A DNA stretch of 64,000 nt from assembly GCF_037975245.1 (NCBI RefSeq), contig NC_092576.1:22197611-22261610 (forward strand), given 5' to 3'. Origin of the DNA: Apostichopus japonicus (taxonomy: Eukaryota > Echinodermata > Holothuroidea > Aspidochirotida > Stichopodidae). The notes under the pieces are model-generated. The model made no database searches and was not told the DNA's origin. It saw nothing but the letters and a program-made list of their open reading frames with translations. The position numbers and the translations under genes were made by a program. How positions within the stretch are numbered: position 1 is the first letter of the stretch; every line of letters begins with the position of its first letter. Positions 1 through 15,200 of the stretch are shown one piece after another.

Positions 1-2700
1 TTTACTGTTTCTGTTAGTGGCTTAATAATACTTTGTAATACTTAAGGTCTACACTGGGGGCATATATCTAATAGATCAGTAGACTATATATGATAGGCAA
101 TTGGCCTAAGGTATTGTCATGCAACTGGAATAAGTGAGTATGTGAAGGCAGCACACACCATATTGCTTGGTGTGAAGCTTTGCCACATACTCTTTACTGT
201 TTCTGTTAGTGGCTTAATGAAACTTTGTAATACTTAAGGTTTACACTGGGGGCATATATCTAATAGATCAGTAGACTATACTGTATATGATGGGCGGTTG
301 GCCTAAGGTATTGTCATGCAACTGGAATAAGTGAGAGTGTGAAGGCAGCACACACCATATTGCCTGGTGTGAAGCTTTGCCACATACTCTTTACTGTTTC
401 TGTTAGTGGCTTAATAATACTTTGTAATACTTAAGGTCTACACTGGGGGCATATATCTAATAGATCAGTAGACTATACTGTATGTGATAGGCAATTGGCC
501 TAAGGTATTGTCATTCAACTGGAATAAGTGAGAGTGTGAAGGCAGCACACACCATATTGCTTGGTGTGAAGCTTTGCCACATACTCTTTCTGTTAGTGGC
601 TTAATGATACCTTGTAATACCTAAGGTATACACTGGGGACATATATCTAATAGATCAGTAGACTATACTGTATATGATAGGGTGGTTGGCCCTAAGGTAT
701 TGTCAGGCAACTGGAATAAGTGAGAGTGTGAAGGCAGCACACACCATATTGCTTGGTGTGAAGCTTGCCACATACTCTTTACTGTTTCTGTTAGTGGCTT
801 AATAATACTTTGTAATACCTAAGGTCTACACTGGGGGCATATATCTAATAGATCAGTAGACTATACTGTATGTGATAGGCAATTGGTCTAAGGTAATCAT
901 GCAACTGGAATAAGTGAGAGTGTGAAGGCAGCACACACCATATTGATTGGTGTGAAGCTTTGCCACATACTCTTTACTGTTTCTGTTAGTGGCTTAATAA
1001 TACTTTGTAATACTTAAGGTCTACACTGGGGGCATATATCTAATAGATCAGTAGACTATATATGATAGGCAATTGGCCTAAGGTATTGTCATGCAACTGG
1101 AATAAGTGAGTATGTGAAGGCAGCACACACCATATTGCTTGGTGTGAAGCTTTGCCACATACTCTTTACTGTTTCTGTTAGTGGCTTAATAATACTTTGT
1201 AATACTTAAGGTTTACACTGGAGCATATATCCAATAGATCAGTAGACTATACTGTATATGATAGGCGGTTGGCCTAAGGTATTGTCATGCAACTGGAATA
1301 AGTGAGAGTGTGAAGGCAGCACACACCAGATTGCTTGGTGTGAAGCTTTGCCACATACTCTTTACTGTTTCTGTTAGTGGCTTAATAATACTTTGTAATA
1401 CTTAAGGTCTACACTGGGGGCATATATCTAATAGATCAGTAGACTATACTGTATGTGATAGGCAATTGGCCTAAGGTATTGTCATTCAACTGGAATAAGT
1501 GAGAGTGTGAAGGCAGCACACACCATATTGCTTGTTGTGAAGCTTTGCCACATACTCTTTCTGTTAGTGGCTTAAGGATACCTTGTAATACCTAAGGTCT
1601 ACACTGGGGACATATATCTAATAGATCAGTAGACTATACTGTATATGATAGGTGGTTGGCCCTAAGGTATTGTCAGGAAACTGGAATAAGTGAGAGTGTG
1701 AAGGCAGCACACACCATATTGCTTGGTGTGAAGCTTGCCACATACTCTTTACTGTTTCTGTTAGTGGCTTAATATTACTTTGTAATACCTAAGGTCTACA
1801 CTGGGGGCATATATCTAATAGATCAGTAGACTATACTGTATATGATAGGCAATTGGCCTAAGGTATTGTCATGCAACTGGAATAAGTGAGAGTGTGAAGG
1901 CAGCACACATTTGCTTGGTATGAAGCTTTGCCACATACTCTTTACTGTTTCTCTGAGTGGCTTAATAAAACTTTGTAATACTTAAGGTTTACACTGGGGG
2001 CATATATCCAATAGATCAGTAGACTATACTGTATATGATAGGCGGTTGGCCTAAGGTATTGTCATTCAACTGGAATAAGTGAGAGTGTGAAGGCAGCACA
2101 CACCAGATTGCTTGGTGTGAAGCTTTGCCACATACTCTTTCTGTTAGTGGCTTAAGGATACCTTGTAATACCTAAGGTCTACACTGGGGGCATATATCTA
2201 ATAGATCAGTAGACTATACTGTATATGATAGGTGGTTGGCCCTAAGGTATTGTCAGGAAACTGGAATAAGTGAGAGTGTGAAGGCAGCACACACCATATT
2301 GCTTGGTGTGAAGCTTGCCACATACTCTTTACTGTTTCTGTTAGTGGCTTAATATTACTTTGTAATACCTAAGGTCTACACTGGGGGCATATATCTAATA
2401 GATCAGTAGACTATACTGTATATGATAGGCAATTGGCCTAAGGTATTGTCATGCAACTGGAATAAGTGAGAGTGTGAAGGCAGCACACATTTGCTTGGTA
2501 TTAAGCTTTGCCACATACTCTTTACTGTTTCTCTGAGTGGCTTAATAAAACTTTGTAATACTTAAGGTTTACACTGGGGGCATATATCCAATAGATCAGT
2601 AGACTATACTGTATATGATAGGCGGTTGGCCTAAGGTATTGTCATGCAACTGGAATAAGTGAGAGTGTGAAGGCAGCACACACCATATTGATTGGTGTGA
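1..2700 (+). repeat. satellite sub-block with 5-mer and 3-mer local higher-order repeats
   Basis: The diagnostic variant GAGTATGTGAAGG occurs at about 137 and 1108, a spacing of 971 bp (five monomers), and the monomers between follow the same order. The variant CTTAAGGATACC occurs at 1571 and 2151, a spacing of 580 bp (three monomers), with the neighbouring short variant CACACATTTGCTTGG also duplicated (about 1905 and 2485). These are recent local duplications inside the larger array. Confidence 0.85.
154..174. repeat. 7-bp dyad inside each satellite monomer (example)
   Basis: CACACCA (154-160) and TGGTGTG (168-174) are perfect inverted repeats around a 7-nt loop, TATTGCT. The same dyad is found in most monomers. 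The commonest variants (TATTGAT, TATTGCC, TATTGTT) fall in the loop and leave both arms intact. The recurrent left-arm variant CACACTA would still pair as a G-U wobble in RNA. A minority lose it (for example TTGCTTGGTATG, and the truncated monomers). Confidence 0.8.
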
Positions 2701-3289
2701 AGCTTTTCCAAATACTCTTTACTGTTTCTGTTAGTGGCTTAATAATACTTTGTAATACTTAAGGTCTACACTGGGGGCATATATGTAATAGATCAGTAGA
2801 CTATACTGTATGTGATAGGCAATTGGCCTAAGGTATTGTCATTCAACTGGAATAAGTGAGAGTGTGAAGGCAGCACACACCATATTGCTTGGTGTGAAGC
2901 TTTGCCACATACTCTTTCTGTTAGTGGCTTAATGATACCTTGTAATACCTAAGGTCTACACTGGGGGCATATATCTTTTAGATCAGTAGACTATACTGTA
3001 TATGATAGGTGGTTGGCCCTAAGGTATTGTCATTCAACTGGAATAAGTGAGAGTGTGAAGGCAGCACACACCATATTGATTGGTGTGAAGCTTGCCACAT
3101 ACTGTTTCTGTTAGTGGCTTAATATTACTTTGTAATACCTAAGGTCTACACTGGGGGCATATATCTAATAGATCAGTAGACGATACTGTATATGATAGGC
3201 AATTGGCCTAAGGTATTGTCATGTAACTGGAATAAATGAGAGTGTGAAGGCAGCACACACCATATTGCTTGGTGTGAAGCTTTGCCACA

Positions 3290-6200
3290 TACTCTTTACT
3301 GTTAGTGGCTTAATGATACCTTGTAATACCTAAGGTCTACACTGGGGGCATATATCGAATAGATCAGTAGACTTTACTGTATATGATAGGCAATTGGCCT
3401 AAGGTATTGTCATGCAACTGGAATAAGTGAGAGTGTGAAGGCAGCACACACCATATTGCTTGGTGTGAAGCTTGCCACATACTCTTGACTGTTTCTGTTA
3501 GTGGCTTAATAAAACTTTGTAATACTTAAGGTTTACACTGGGGGCATATATCCAATAGATCAGTAGACTATACTGTATATGATAGGCGGTTGGCCTAAGG
3601 TATTGTCATGCAACTGGAATAAGTGAGAGTGTGAAGGCAGCACACACCATATTGATTGGTGTGAAGCTTTGCCAAATACTCTTTACTGTTTCTGTTAGTG
3701 GCTTAATAATACTTTGTAATACTTAAGGTCTACACTGGGGGCATATATCTAATATATCAGTAGACTATATATGATAGGCAATTGGTCTAAGGTATTGTCA
3801 TGCAACTGAAATAAGTGAGAGTGTGAAGGCAGCACACACCATATTGCCTGGTGTGAAGCTTTGCCACATACTCTTTACTGTTTCTGTTTGTGGCTTTATA
3901 ATACTTTGTAATACCTAAGGTCTACACTGGGGGCATATATCTAATAGATCAGTAGACTATACTGTATATGATAGGCGGTTGGCTTAAGGTATTGTCATGC
4001 AACTGGAATAAGTGAGAGTGTGAAGGCAGCACACACCATATTGATTGGTGTGAAGCTTTGCCACATACTCTTTACTGTTTCTGTTAGTGGCTTAATAATA
4101 CTTTGTAATACTTAAGGTCTACACTAGGGGCATATATCCAATAGATCAGTAGACTATACTGTATATGAAAGGCAATTGGCCTAAGGTATTGTCATGAAAC
4201 CGGAATAAGTGAGAGTGTGAAGGCAGCACACACCATATTGTTTGGTGTGAAGCTTTGCCACATACTCTTTACTGTTAGTGGCTTAATGATACCTTGTAAT
4301 ACCTAAGGTCTACACTGGGGGCATATATCTAATAGATCAGTAGACTATACTGTATATGATAGGTGGTTGGCCCTAAGGTATTGTCAGGCAACTGGAATAA
4401 GTGAGAGTGTGAAGGCAGCACACACCATATTGCTTGGTGTGAAGCTTGCCACATACTCTTTACTGTTTCTCTGAGTGGCTTAATAATACTTTGTAATACC
4501 TAAGATCTACACTGGGGGCATATATCTAATAGATCAGTAGACGATACTGTATATGATAGGCAATTGGCCTAAGGTATTGTCATTCAACTGGAATAAGTGA
4601 GAGTGTGAAGGCAGCACACACCATATTGCTTGGTGTGAAGCTTTGCCACATACTCTTTACTGTTTCTGTTAGTGGCTTAATAATACTTTGTAATACCTAA
4701 GGTCTACACTGGGGGCATATATCCAATAGATCAGTAGACTATACTGTATATGATAGGCAATTGGCCTAAGGTATTGTCATGCAACTGGAATAAGTGAGAG
4801 TGTGAAGGCAGCACACACCATATTGATTGGTGTGAAGCTTTGCCACATACTCTTTACTGTTTCTGTTAGTGGCTTAATAAAACTTTTTAATACTTAAGGT
4901 TTACACTGGGGGCATATATCCAATAGATCAGTAGACTATACTGTATATGATAGGCGGTTGGCCTAAGGTATTGTCATGCAACTGGAATAAGTGAGAGTGT
5001 GAAGGCAGCACACACCATATTGATTGGTGTGAAGCTTTGCCACATACTCTTTACTGTTTCTGTTAGTGGCTTAATAAAACTTTGTAATACTTAAGGTTTA
5101 CACTGGGGGCATATATCCCATAGATCAGTAGACTATACTGTATATGATAGGCAATTGGCCTAAGGTATTGTCAGGCAACTGGAATACGTTAGAGTGTGAA
5201 GGCAGCACACACCATATTGCTTGGTGTGAAGCTTTGCCAAATACTGTTTCTGTTAGTGGCTTAACAATACTTTGTAATACCTAAGGTCTACACTGGGGGC
5301 ATATATCTAATAGATGAGTAGACTATACTGTATATGATAGGCGGTTGGCCTAAGGTATTGTCATGCAACTGGAATAAGTGAGAGTGTGAAGGCAGCACAC
5401 ACTATATTGATTGGTGTGAAGCTTTGCCACATACTGTTTACTGTTTCTGTTTGTGGCTTAATAATACTTTGTAATACTTAAGGTCTACACTGGGGGCATA
5501 TATCCAATAGATCAGTAGACTATACTGTATATGATAGGCAATTGGCCTAAGGTATTGTCATGCAACTGGAATAAGTGAGAGTGTGAAGGCAGCACACACC
5601 ATATTGATTGGTGTGAAGCTTTGCCAAATACTCTTTACTGTTTCTGTTAGTGGCTTAATAATACTTTGTAATACTTAAGGTCTACACTGGGGGCATATAT
5701 CTAATATATCAGTAGACTATATATGATAGGCAATTGGTCTAAGGTATTGTCATGCAACTGGAATAAGTGAGAGTGTGAAGGCAGCACACACCATATTGCC
5801 TGGTGTGAAGCTTTGCCACATACTCTTTACTGTTTCTGTTAGTGGCTTAATATTACTTTGTAATACCTAAGGTCTACACTGGGGGCATATATCTAATAGA
5901 TCAGTAGACGATACTGTATATGATAGGCAATTGGCCTAAGGTATTGTCATGTAACTGGAATAAATGAGAGTGTGAAGGCAGCACACACCATATTGCTTGG
6001 TGTGAAGCTTTGCCACATACTCTTTACTGTTAGTGGCTTAATGATACCTTGTAATACCTAAGGTCTACACTGGGGGCATATATCGAATAGATCAGTAGAC
6101 TTTACTGTATATGATAGGCAATTGGCCTAAGGTATTGTCATGCAACTGGAATAAGTGAGAGTGTGAAGGCAGCACACACCATATTGCTTGGTGTGAAGCT

Positions 6201-9200
6201 TGCCACATACTCTTGACTGTTTCTGTTAGTGGCTTAATAAAACTTTGTAATACTTAAGGTTTACACTGGGGGCATATATCCAATAGATCAGTAGACTATA
6301 CTGTATATGATAGGCGGTTGGCCTAAGGTATTGTCATGCAACTGGAATAAGTGAGAGTGTGAAGGCAGCACACACCATATTGATTGGTGTGAAGCTTTGC
6401 CAAATACTCTTTACTGTTTCTGTTAGTGGCTTAATAATACTTTGTAATACTTAAGGTCTACACTGGGGGCATATATCTAATATATCAGTAGACTATATAT
6501 GATAGGCAATTGGTCTAAGGTATTGTCATGCAACTGGAATAAGTGAGAGTGTGAAGGCAGCACACACCATATTGCCTGGTGTGAAGCTTTGCCACATACT
6601 CTTTACTGTTTCTGTTTGTGGCTTAATAATACTTTGTAATACCTAAGGTCTACACTGGGGGCATATATCTAATAGATCAGTAGACTATACTGTATATGAT
6701 AGGCGGTTGGCTTAAGGTATTGTCATGCAACTGGAATAAGTGAGAGTGTGAAGGCAGCACACACCATATTGATTGTTGTGAAGCTTTGCCACATACTCTT
6801 TACTGTTTCTGTTAGTGGCTTAATAATACTTTGTAATACTTAAGGTCTACACTAGGGGCATATATCCAATAGATCAGTAGACTATACTGTATATGAAAGG
6901 CAATTGGCCTAAGGTATTGTCATGAAACCGGAATAAGTGAGAGTGTGAAGGCAGCACACACCATATTGTTTGGTGTGAAGCTTTGCCACATACTCTTTAC
7001 TGTTAGTGGCTTAATGATACCTTGTAATACCTAAGGTCTACACTGGGGGCATATATCTAATAGATCAGTAGACGATACTGTATATGATAGGCAATTGGCC
7101 TAAGGTATTGTCATTCAACTGGAATAAGTGAGAGTGTGAAGGCAGCACACACCATATTGCTTGGTGTGAAGCTTTGCCACATACTCTTTACTGTTTCTGT
7201 TAGTGGCTTAATAAAACTTTTTAATACTTAAGGTTTACACTGGGGGCATATATCCAATAGATCAGTAGACTATACTGTATATGATAGGCGGTTGGCCTAA
7301 GGTATTGTCATGCAACTGGAATAAGTGAGAGTGTGAAGGCAGCACACACCATATTGATTGGTGTGAAGCTTTGCCACATACTCTTTACTGTTTCTGTTAG
7401 TGGCTTAATAAAACTTTGTAATACTTAAGGTTTACACTGGGGGCATATATCCCATAGATCAGTAGACTATACTGTATATGATAGGCAATTGGCCTAAGGT
7501 ATTGTCAGGCAACTGGAATACGTTAGAGTGTGAAGGCAGCACACACCATATTGCTTGGTGTGAAGCTTTGCCAAATACTGTTTCTGTTAGTGGCTTAACA
7601 ATACTTTGTAATACCTAAGGTCTACACTGGGGGCATATATCTAATAGATGAGTAGACTATACTGTATATGATAGGCGGTTGGCCTAAGGTATTGTCATGC
7701 AACTGGAATAAGTGAGAGTGTGAAGGCAGCACACACTATATTGATTGGTGTGAAGCTTTGCCACATACTGTTTACTGTTTCTGTTTGTGGCTTAATAATA
7801 CTTTGTAATACTTAAGGTCTACACTGGGGGCATATATCCAATAGATCAGTAGACTATACTGTATATGATAGGCAATTGGCCTAAGGTATTGTCATGCAAC
7901 TGGAATAAGTGAGAGTGTGAAGGCAGCACACACCATATTGATTGGTGTGAAGCTTTGCCAAATACTCTTTACTGTTTCTGTTAGTGGCTTAATAATACTT
8001 TGTAATACTTAAGGTCTACACTGGGGGCATATATCTAATATATCAGTAGACTATATATGATAGGCAATTGGTCTAAGGTATTGTCATGCAACTGGAATAA
8101 GTGAGAGTGTGAAGGCAGCACACACCATATTGCCTGGTGTGAAGCTTTGCCACATACTCTTTACTGTTTCTGCTTGTGGCTTAATAATACTTTGTGATAC
8201 CTAAGGTCTACACTGGGGGCATATATCTAATAGATCAGTAGACTATACTGTATATGATAGGCAATTGGCCTAAGGTATTGTCATGCAACTGGAATAAGTG
8301 AGAGTGTGAAGGCAGCACACCTTTGCTTGGTATTAAGCTTTGCCACATACTCTTTACTGTTTCTCTGAGTGGCTTAATAAAACTTTGTAATACTTAAGGT
8401 TTACACTGGGGGCATATATCCAATAGATCAGTAGACTATACTGTATATGATAGGCGGTTGGCCTAAGGTATTGTCATGCAACTGGAATAAGTGAGAGTGT
8501 GAAGGCAGCACACACCATATTGCTTGGTGTGAAGCTTTTCCAAATACTCTTTACTGTTTCTGTTAGTGGCTTAATAATACTTTGTAATACTTAAGGTCTA
8601 CACTGGGGGCATATATCTAATAGATCAGTAGACTATACTGTATGTGATAGGCAATTGGCCTAAGGTATTGTCATTCAACTGGAATAAGTGAGAGTGTGAA
8701 GGCAGCACACACCATATTGCTTGGTGTGAAGCTTTGCCACATACTCTTTCTGTTAGTGGCTTAATGATACCTTGTAATACCTAAGGTCTACACTGGGGGC
8801 ATATATCTTTTAGATCAGTAGACTATACTGTATATGATAGGTGGTTGGCCCTAAGGTATTGTCATTCAACTGGAATAAGTGAGAGTGTGAAGGCAGCACA
8901 CACCATATTGCTTGGTGTGAAGCTTGCCACATACTGTTTCTGTTAGTGGCTTAATATTACTTTGTAATACCTAAGGTCTACACTGGGGGCATATATCTAA
9001 TAGATCAGTAGACGATACTGTATATGATAGGCAATTGGCCTAAGGTATTGTCATGTAACTGGAATAAATGAGAGTGTGAAGGCAGCACACACCATATTGC
9101 TTGGTGTGAAGCTTTGCCACATACTCTTTACTGTTAGTGGCTTAATGATACCTTGTAATACCTAAGGTCTACACTGGGGGCATATATCGAATAGATCAGT

Positions 9201-12200
9201 AGACTTTACTGTATATGATAGGCAATTGGCCTAAGGTATTGTCATGCAACTGGAATAAGTGAGAGTGTGAAGGCAGCACACACCATATTGATTGGTGTGA
9301 AGCTTGCCACATACTCTTGACTGTTTCTGTTAGTGGCTTAATAAAACTTTGTAATACTTAAGGTTTACACTGGGGGCATATATCCAATAGATCAGTAGAC
9401 TATACTGTATATGATAGGCGGTTGGCCTAAGGTATTGTCATGCAACTGGAATAAGTGAGAGTGTGAAGGCAGCACACACCATATTGATTGGTGTGAAGCT
9501 TTGCCAAATACTCTTTACTGTTTCTGTTAGTGGCTTAATAATACTTTGTAATACTTAAGGTCTACACTGGGGGCATATATCTAATATATCAGTAGACTAT
9601 ATATGATAGGCAATTGGTCTAAGGTATTGTCATGCAACTGGAATAAGTGAGAGTGTGAAGGCAGCACACACCATATTGCCTGGTGTGAAGCTTTGCCACA
9701 TACTCTTTACTGTTTCTGTTTGTGGCTTAATAATACTTTGTAATACCTAAGGTCTACACTGGGGGCATATATCTAATAGATCAGTAGACTATACTGTATA
9801 TGATAGGCGGTTGGCTTAAGGTATTGTCATGCAACTGGAATAAGTGAGAGTGTGAAGGCAGCACACACCATATTGATTGTTGTGAAGCTTTGCCACATAC
9901 TCTTTACTGTTTCTGTTAGTGGCTTAATAATACTTTGTAATACTTAAGGTCTACACTAGGGGCATATATCCAATAGATCAGTAGACTATACTGTATATGA
10001 AAGGCAATTGGCCTAAGGCATTGTCATGAAACCGGAATAAGTGAGAGTGTGAAGGCAGCACACACCATATTGTTTGGTGTGAAGCTTTGCCACATACTCT
10101 TTACTGTTAGTGGCTTCATGATACCTTGTAATACCTAAGGTCTACACTGGGGGCATATATCTAATAGATCAGTAGACTATACTGTATATGATAGGTGGTT
10201 GGCCCTAAGGTATTGTCAGGCAACTGGAATAAGTGAGAGTGTGAAGGCAGCACACACCATATTGCTTGGTGTGAAGCTTGCCACATACTCTTTACTGTTT
10301 CTCTGAGTGGCTTAATAATACTTTGTAATACCTAAGATCTACACTGGGGGCATATATCTAATAGATCAGTAGACGATACTGTATATGATAGGCAATTGGC
10401 CTAAGGTATTGTCATTCAACTGGAATAAGTGAGAGTGTGAAGGCAGCACACACCATATTGCTTGGTGTGAAGCTTTGCCACATACTCTTTACTGTTTCTG
10501 TTAGTGGCTTAATAATACTTTGTAATACCTAAGGTCTACACTGGGGGCATATATCCAATAGATCAGTAGACTATACTGTATATGATAGGCAATTGGCCTA
10601 AGGTATTGTCATGCAACTGGAATAAGTGAGAGTGTGAAGGCAGCACACACCATATTGCTTGGTGTGAAGCTTTGCCACATACTCTTTACTGTTTCTGTTA
10701 GTGGCTTAATAAAACTTTTTAATACTTAAGGTTTACACTGGGGGCATATATCCAATAGATCAGTAGACTATACTGTATATGATAGGCGGTTGGCCTAAGG
10801 TATTGTCATGCAACTGGAATAAGTGAGAGTGTGAAGGCAGCACACACCATATTGATTGGTGTGAAGCTTTGCCACATACTCTTTACTGTTTCTGTTAGTG
10901 GCTTAATAAAACTTTGTAATACTTAAGGTTTACACTGGGGGCATATATCCCATAGATCAGTAGACTATACTGTATATGATAGGCAATTGGCCTAAGGTAT
11001 TGTCAGGCAACTGGAATACGTTAGAGTGTGAAGGCAGCACACACCATATTGCTTGGTGTGAAGCTTTGCCAAATACTGTTTCTGTTAGTGGCTTAACAAT
11101 ACTTTGTAATACCTAAGGTCTACACTGGGGGCATATATCTAATAGATGAGTAGACTATACTGTATATGATAGGCGGTTGGCCTAAGGTATTGTCATGCAA
11201 CTGGAATAAGTGAGAGTGTGAAGGCAGCACACACTATATTGATTGGTGTGAAGCTTTGCCACATACTGTTTACTGTTTCTGTTTGTGGCTTAATAATACT
11301 TTGTAATACTTAAGGTCTACACTGGGGGCATATATCCAATAGATCAGTAGACTATACTGTATATGATAGGCAATTGGCCTAAGGTATTGTCATGCAACTG
11401 GAATAAGTGAGAGTGTGAAGGCAGCACACACCATATTGATTGGTGTGAAGCTTTGCCAAATACTCTTTACTGTTTCTGTTAGTGGCTTAATAATACTTTG
11501 TAATACTTAAGGTCTACACTGGGGGCATATATCTAATATATCAGTAGACTATATATGATAGGCAATTGGTCTAAGGTATTGTCATGCAACTGGAATAAGT
11601 GAGAGTGTGAAGGCAGCACACACCATATTGCCTGGTGTGAAGCTTTGCCACATACTCTTTACTGTTTCTGCTTGTGGCTTAATAATACTTTGTGATACCT
11701 AAGGTCTACACTGGGGGCATATATCTAATAGATCAGTAGACTATACTGTATATGATAGGCGGTTGGCTTAGGTATTGTCATGCAACTGGAATAAGTGAGA
11801 GTGTGAAGGCAGCACACACCATATTGATTGGTGTGAAGCTTTGCCAAATACTCTTTACTGTTTCTGTTAGTGGCTTAATAATACTTTGTAATACTTAAGG
11901 TCTACACTGGGGGCATATATCTAATATATCAGTAGACTATATATGATAGGCAATTGGTCTAAGGTATTGTCATGCAACTGGAATAAGTGAGAGTGTGAAG
12001 GCAGCACACACCATATTGCCTGGTGTGAAGCTTTGCCACATACTCTTTACTGTTTCTGCTTGTGGCTTAATAATACTTTGTAATACCTAAGGTCTACACT
12101 GGGGGCATATATCTAATAGATCAGTAGACTATACTGTATATGATAGGCGGTTGGCTTAAGGTATTGTCATGCAACTGGAATAAGTGAGAGTGTGAAGGCA

Positions 12201-15200
12201 GCACACACCATATTGATTGGTGTGAAGCTTTGCCACATACTCTTTACTGTTTCTGTTAGTGGCTTAATAATACTTTGTAATACTTAAGGTCTACACTAGG
12301 GGCATATATCCAATAGATCAGTAGACTATACTGTATATGAAAGGCAATTGGCCTAAGGTATTGTCATGAAACCGGAATAAGTGAGAGTGTGAAGGCAGCA
12401 CACACCATATTGTTTGGTGTGAAGCTTTGCCACATACTCTTTACTGTTAGTGGCTTAATGATACCTTGTAATACCTAAGGTCTACACTGGGGGCATATAT
12501 CTAATAGATCAGTAGACTATACTGTATATGATAGGTGGTTGGCCCTAAGGTATTGTCAGGCAACTGGAATAAGTGAGAGTGTGAAGGCAGCACACACCAT
12601 ATTGCTTGGTGTGAAGCTTGCCACATACTCTTTACTGTTTCTCTGAGTGGCTTAATAATACTTTGTAATACCTAAGATCTACACTGGGGGCATATATCTA
12701 ATAGATCAGTAGACGATACTGTATATGATAGGCAATTGGCCTAAGGTATTGTCATTCAACTGGAATAAGTGAGAGTGTGAAGGCAGCACACACCATATTG
12801 CTTGGTGTGAAGCTTTGCCACATACTCTTTACTGTTTCTCTGAGTGGCTTAATAATACTTTGTAATACCTAAGGTCTACACTGGGGGCATATATCCAATA
12901 GATCAGTAGACTATACTGTATATGATAGGCAATTGGCCTAAGGTATTGTCATGCAACTGGAATAAGTGAGAGTGTGAAGGCAGCACACCATATTGCTTGG
13001 TGTGAAGCTTTGCCACATACTCTTTACTGTTTCTGTTAGTGGCTTAATAAAACTTTTTAATACTTAAGGTTTACACTGGGGGCATATATCCAATAGATCA
13101 GTAGACTATACTGTATATGATAGGCGGTTGGCCTAAGGTATTGTCATGCAACTGGAATAAGTGAGAGTGTGAAGGCAGCACACACCATATTGATTGGTGT
13201 GAAGCTTTGCCACATACTCTTTACTGTTTCTGTTAGTGGCTTAATAAAACTTTGTAATACTTAAGGTTTACACTGGGGGCATATATCCCATAGATCAGTA
13301 GACTATACTGTATATGATAGGCGGTTGGCCTAAGGTATTGTCATGCAACTGGAATAAGTGAGAGTGTGAAGGCAGCACACACCATATTGCTTGGTGTGAA
13401 GCTTTGCCACATACTCTTTACTGTTTCTGTTAGTGGCTTAATAAAACTTTTTAATACTTAAGGTTTACACTGGGGGCATATATCCAATAGATCAGTAGAC
13501 TATACTGTATATGATAGGCGGTTGGCCTAAGGTATTGTCATGCAACTGGAATAAGTGAGAGTGTGAAGGCAGCACACACCATATTGATTGGTGTGAAGCT
13601 TTGCCACATACTCTTTACTGTTTCTGTTAGTGGCTTAATAAAACTTTGTAATACTTAAGGTTTACACTGGGGGCATATATCCCATAGATCAGTAGACTAT
13701 ACTGTATATGATAGGCAATTGGCCTAAGGTATTGTCAGGCAACTGGAATACGTTAGAGTGTGAAGGCAGCACACACCATATTGCTTGGTGTGAAGCTTTG
13801 CCAAATACTGTTTCTGTTAGTGGCTTAACAATACTTTGTAATACCTAAGGTCTACACTGGGGGCATATATCTAATAGATGAGTAGACTATACTGTATATG
13901 ATAGGCGGTTGGCCTAAGGTATTGTCATGCAACTGGAATAAGTGAGAGTGTGAAGGCAGCACACACTATATTGATTGGTGTGAAGCTTTGCCACATACTG
14001 TTTACTGTTTCTGTTTGTGGCTTAATAATACTTTGTAATACTTAAGGTCTACACTGGGGGCATATATCCAATAGATCAGTAGACTATACTGTATATGATA
14101 GGCAATTGGCCTAAGGTATTGTCATGCAACTGGAATAAGTGAGAGTGTGAAGGCAGCACACACCATATTGATTGGTGTGAAGCTTTGCCAAATACTCTTT
14201 ACTGTTTCTGTTAGTGGCTTAATAATACTTTGTAATACTTAAGGTCTACACTGGGGGCATATATCTAATATATCAGTAGACTATATATGATAGGCAATTG
14301 GTCTAAGGTATTGTCATGCAACTGGAATAAGTGAGAGTGTGAAGGCAGCACACACCATATTGCCTGGTGTGAAGCTTTGCCACATACTCTTTACTGTTTC
14401 TGCTTGTGGCTTAATAATACTTTGTGATACCTAAGGTCTACACTGGGGGCATATATCTAATAGATCAGTAGACTATACTGTATATGATAGGCGGTTGGCT
14501 TAGGTATTGTCATGCAACTGGAATAAGTGAGAGTGTGAAGGCAGCACACACCATATTGATTGGTGTGAAGCTTTGCCAAATACTCTTTACTGTTTCTGTT
14601 AGTGGCTTAATAATACTTTGTAATACTTAAGGTCTACACTGGGGGCATATATCTAATATATCAGTAGACTATATATGATAGGCAATTGGTCTAAGGTATT
14701 GTCATGCAACTGGAATAAGTGAGAGTGTGAAGGCAGCACACACCATATTGCCTGGTGTGAAGCTTTGCCACATACTCTTTACTGTTTCTGCTTGTGGCTT
14801 AATAATACTTTGTAATACCTAAGGTCTACACTGGGGGCATATATCTAATAGATCAGTAGACTATACTGTATATGATAGGCGGTTGGCTTAAGGTATTGTC
14901 ATGCAACTGGAATAAGTGAGAGTGTGAAGGCAGCACACACCATATTGATTGGTGTGAAGCTTTGCCACATACTCTTTACTGTTTCTGTTAGTGGCTTAAT
15001 AATACTTTGTAATACTTAAGGTCTACACTAGGGGCATATATCCAATAGATCAGTAGACTATACTGTATATGAAAGGCAATTGGCCTAAGGTATTGTCATG
15101 AAACCGGAATAAGTGAGAGTGTGAAGGCAGCACACACCATATTGTTTGGTGTGAAGCTTTGCCACATACTCTTTACTGTTAGTGGCTTAATGATACCTTG

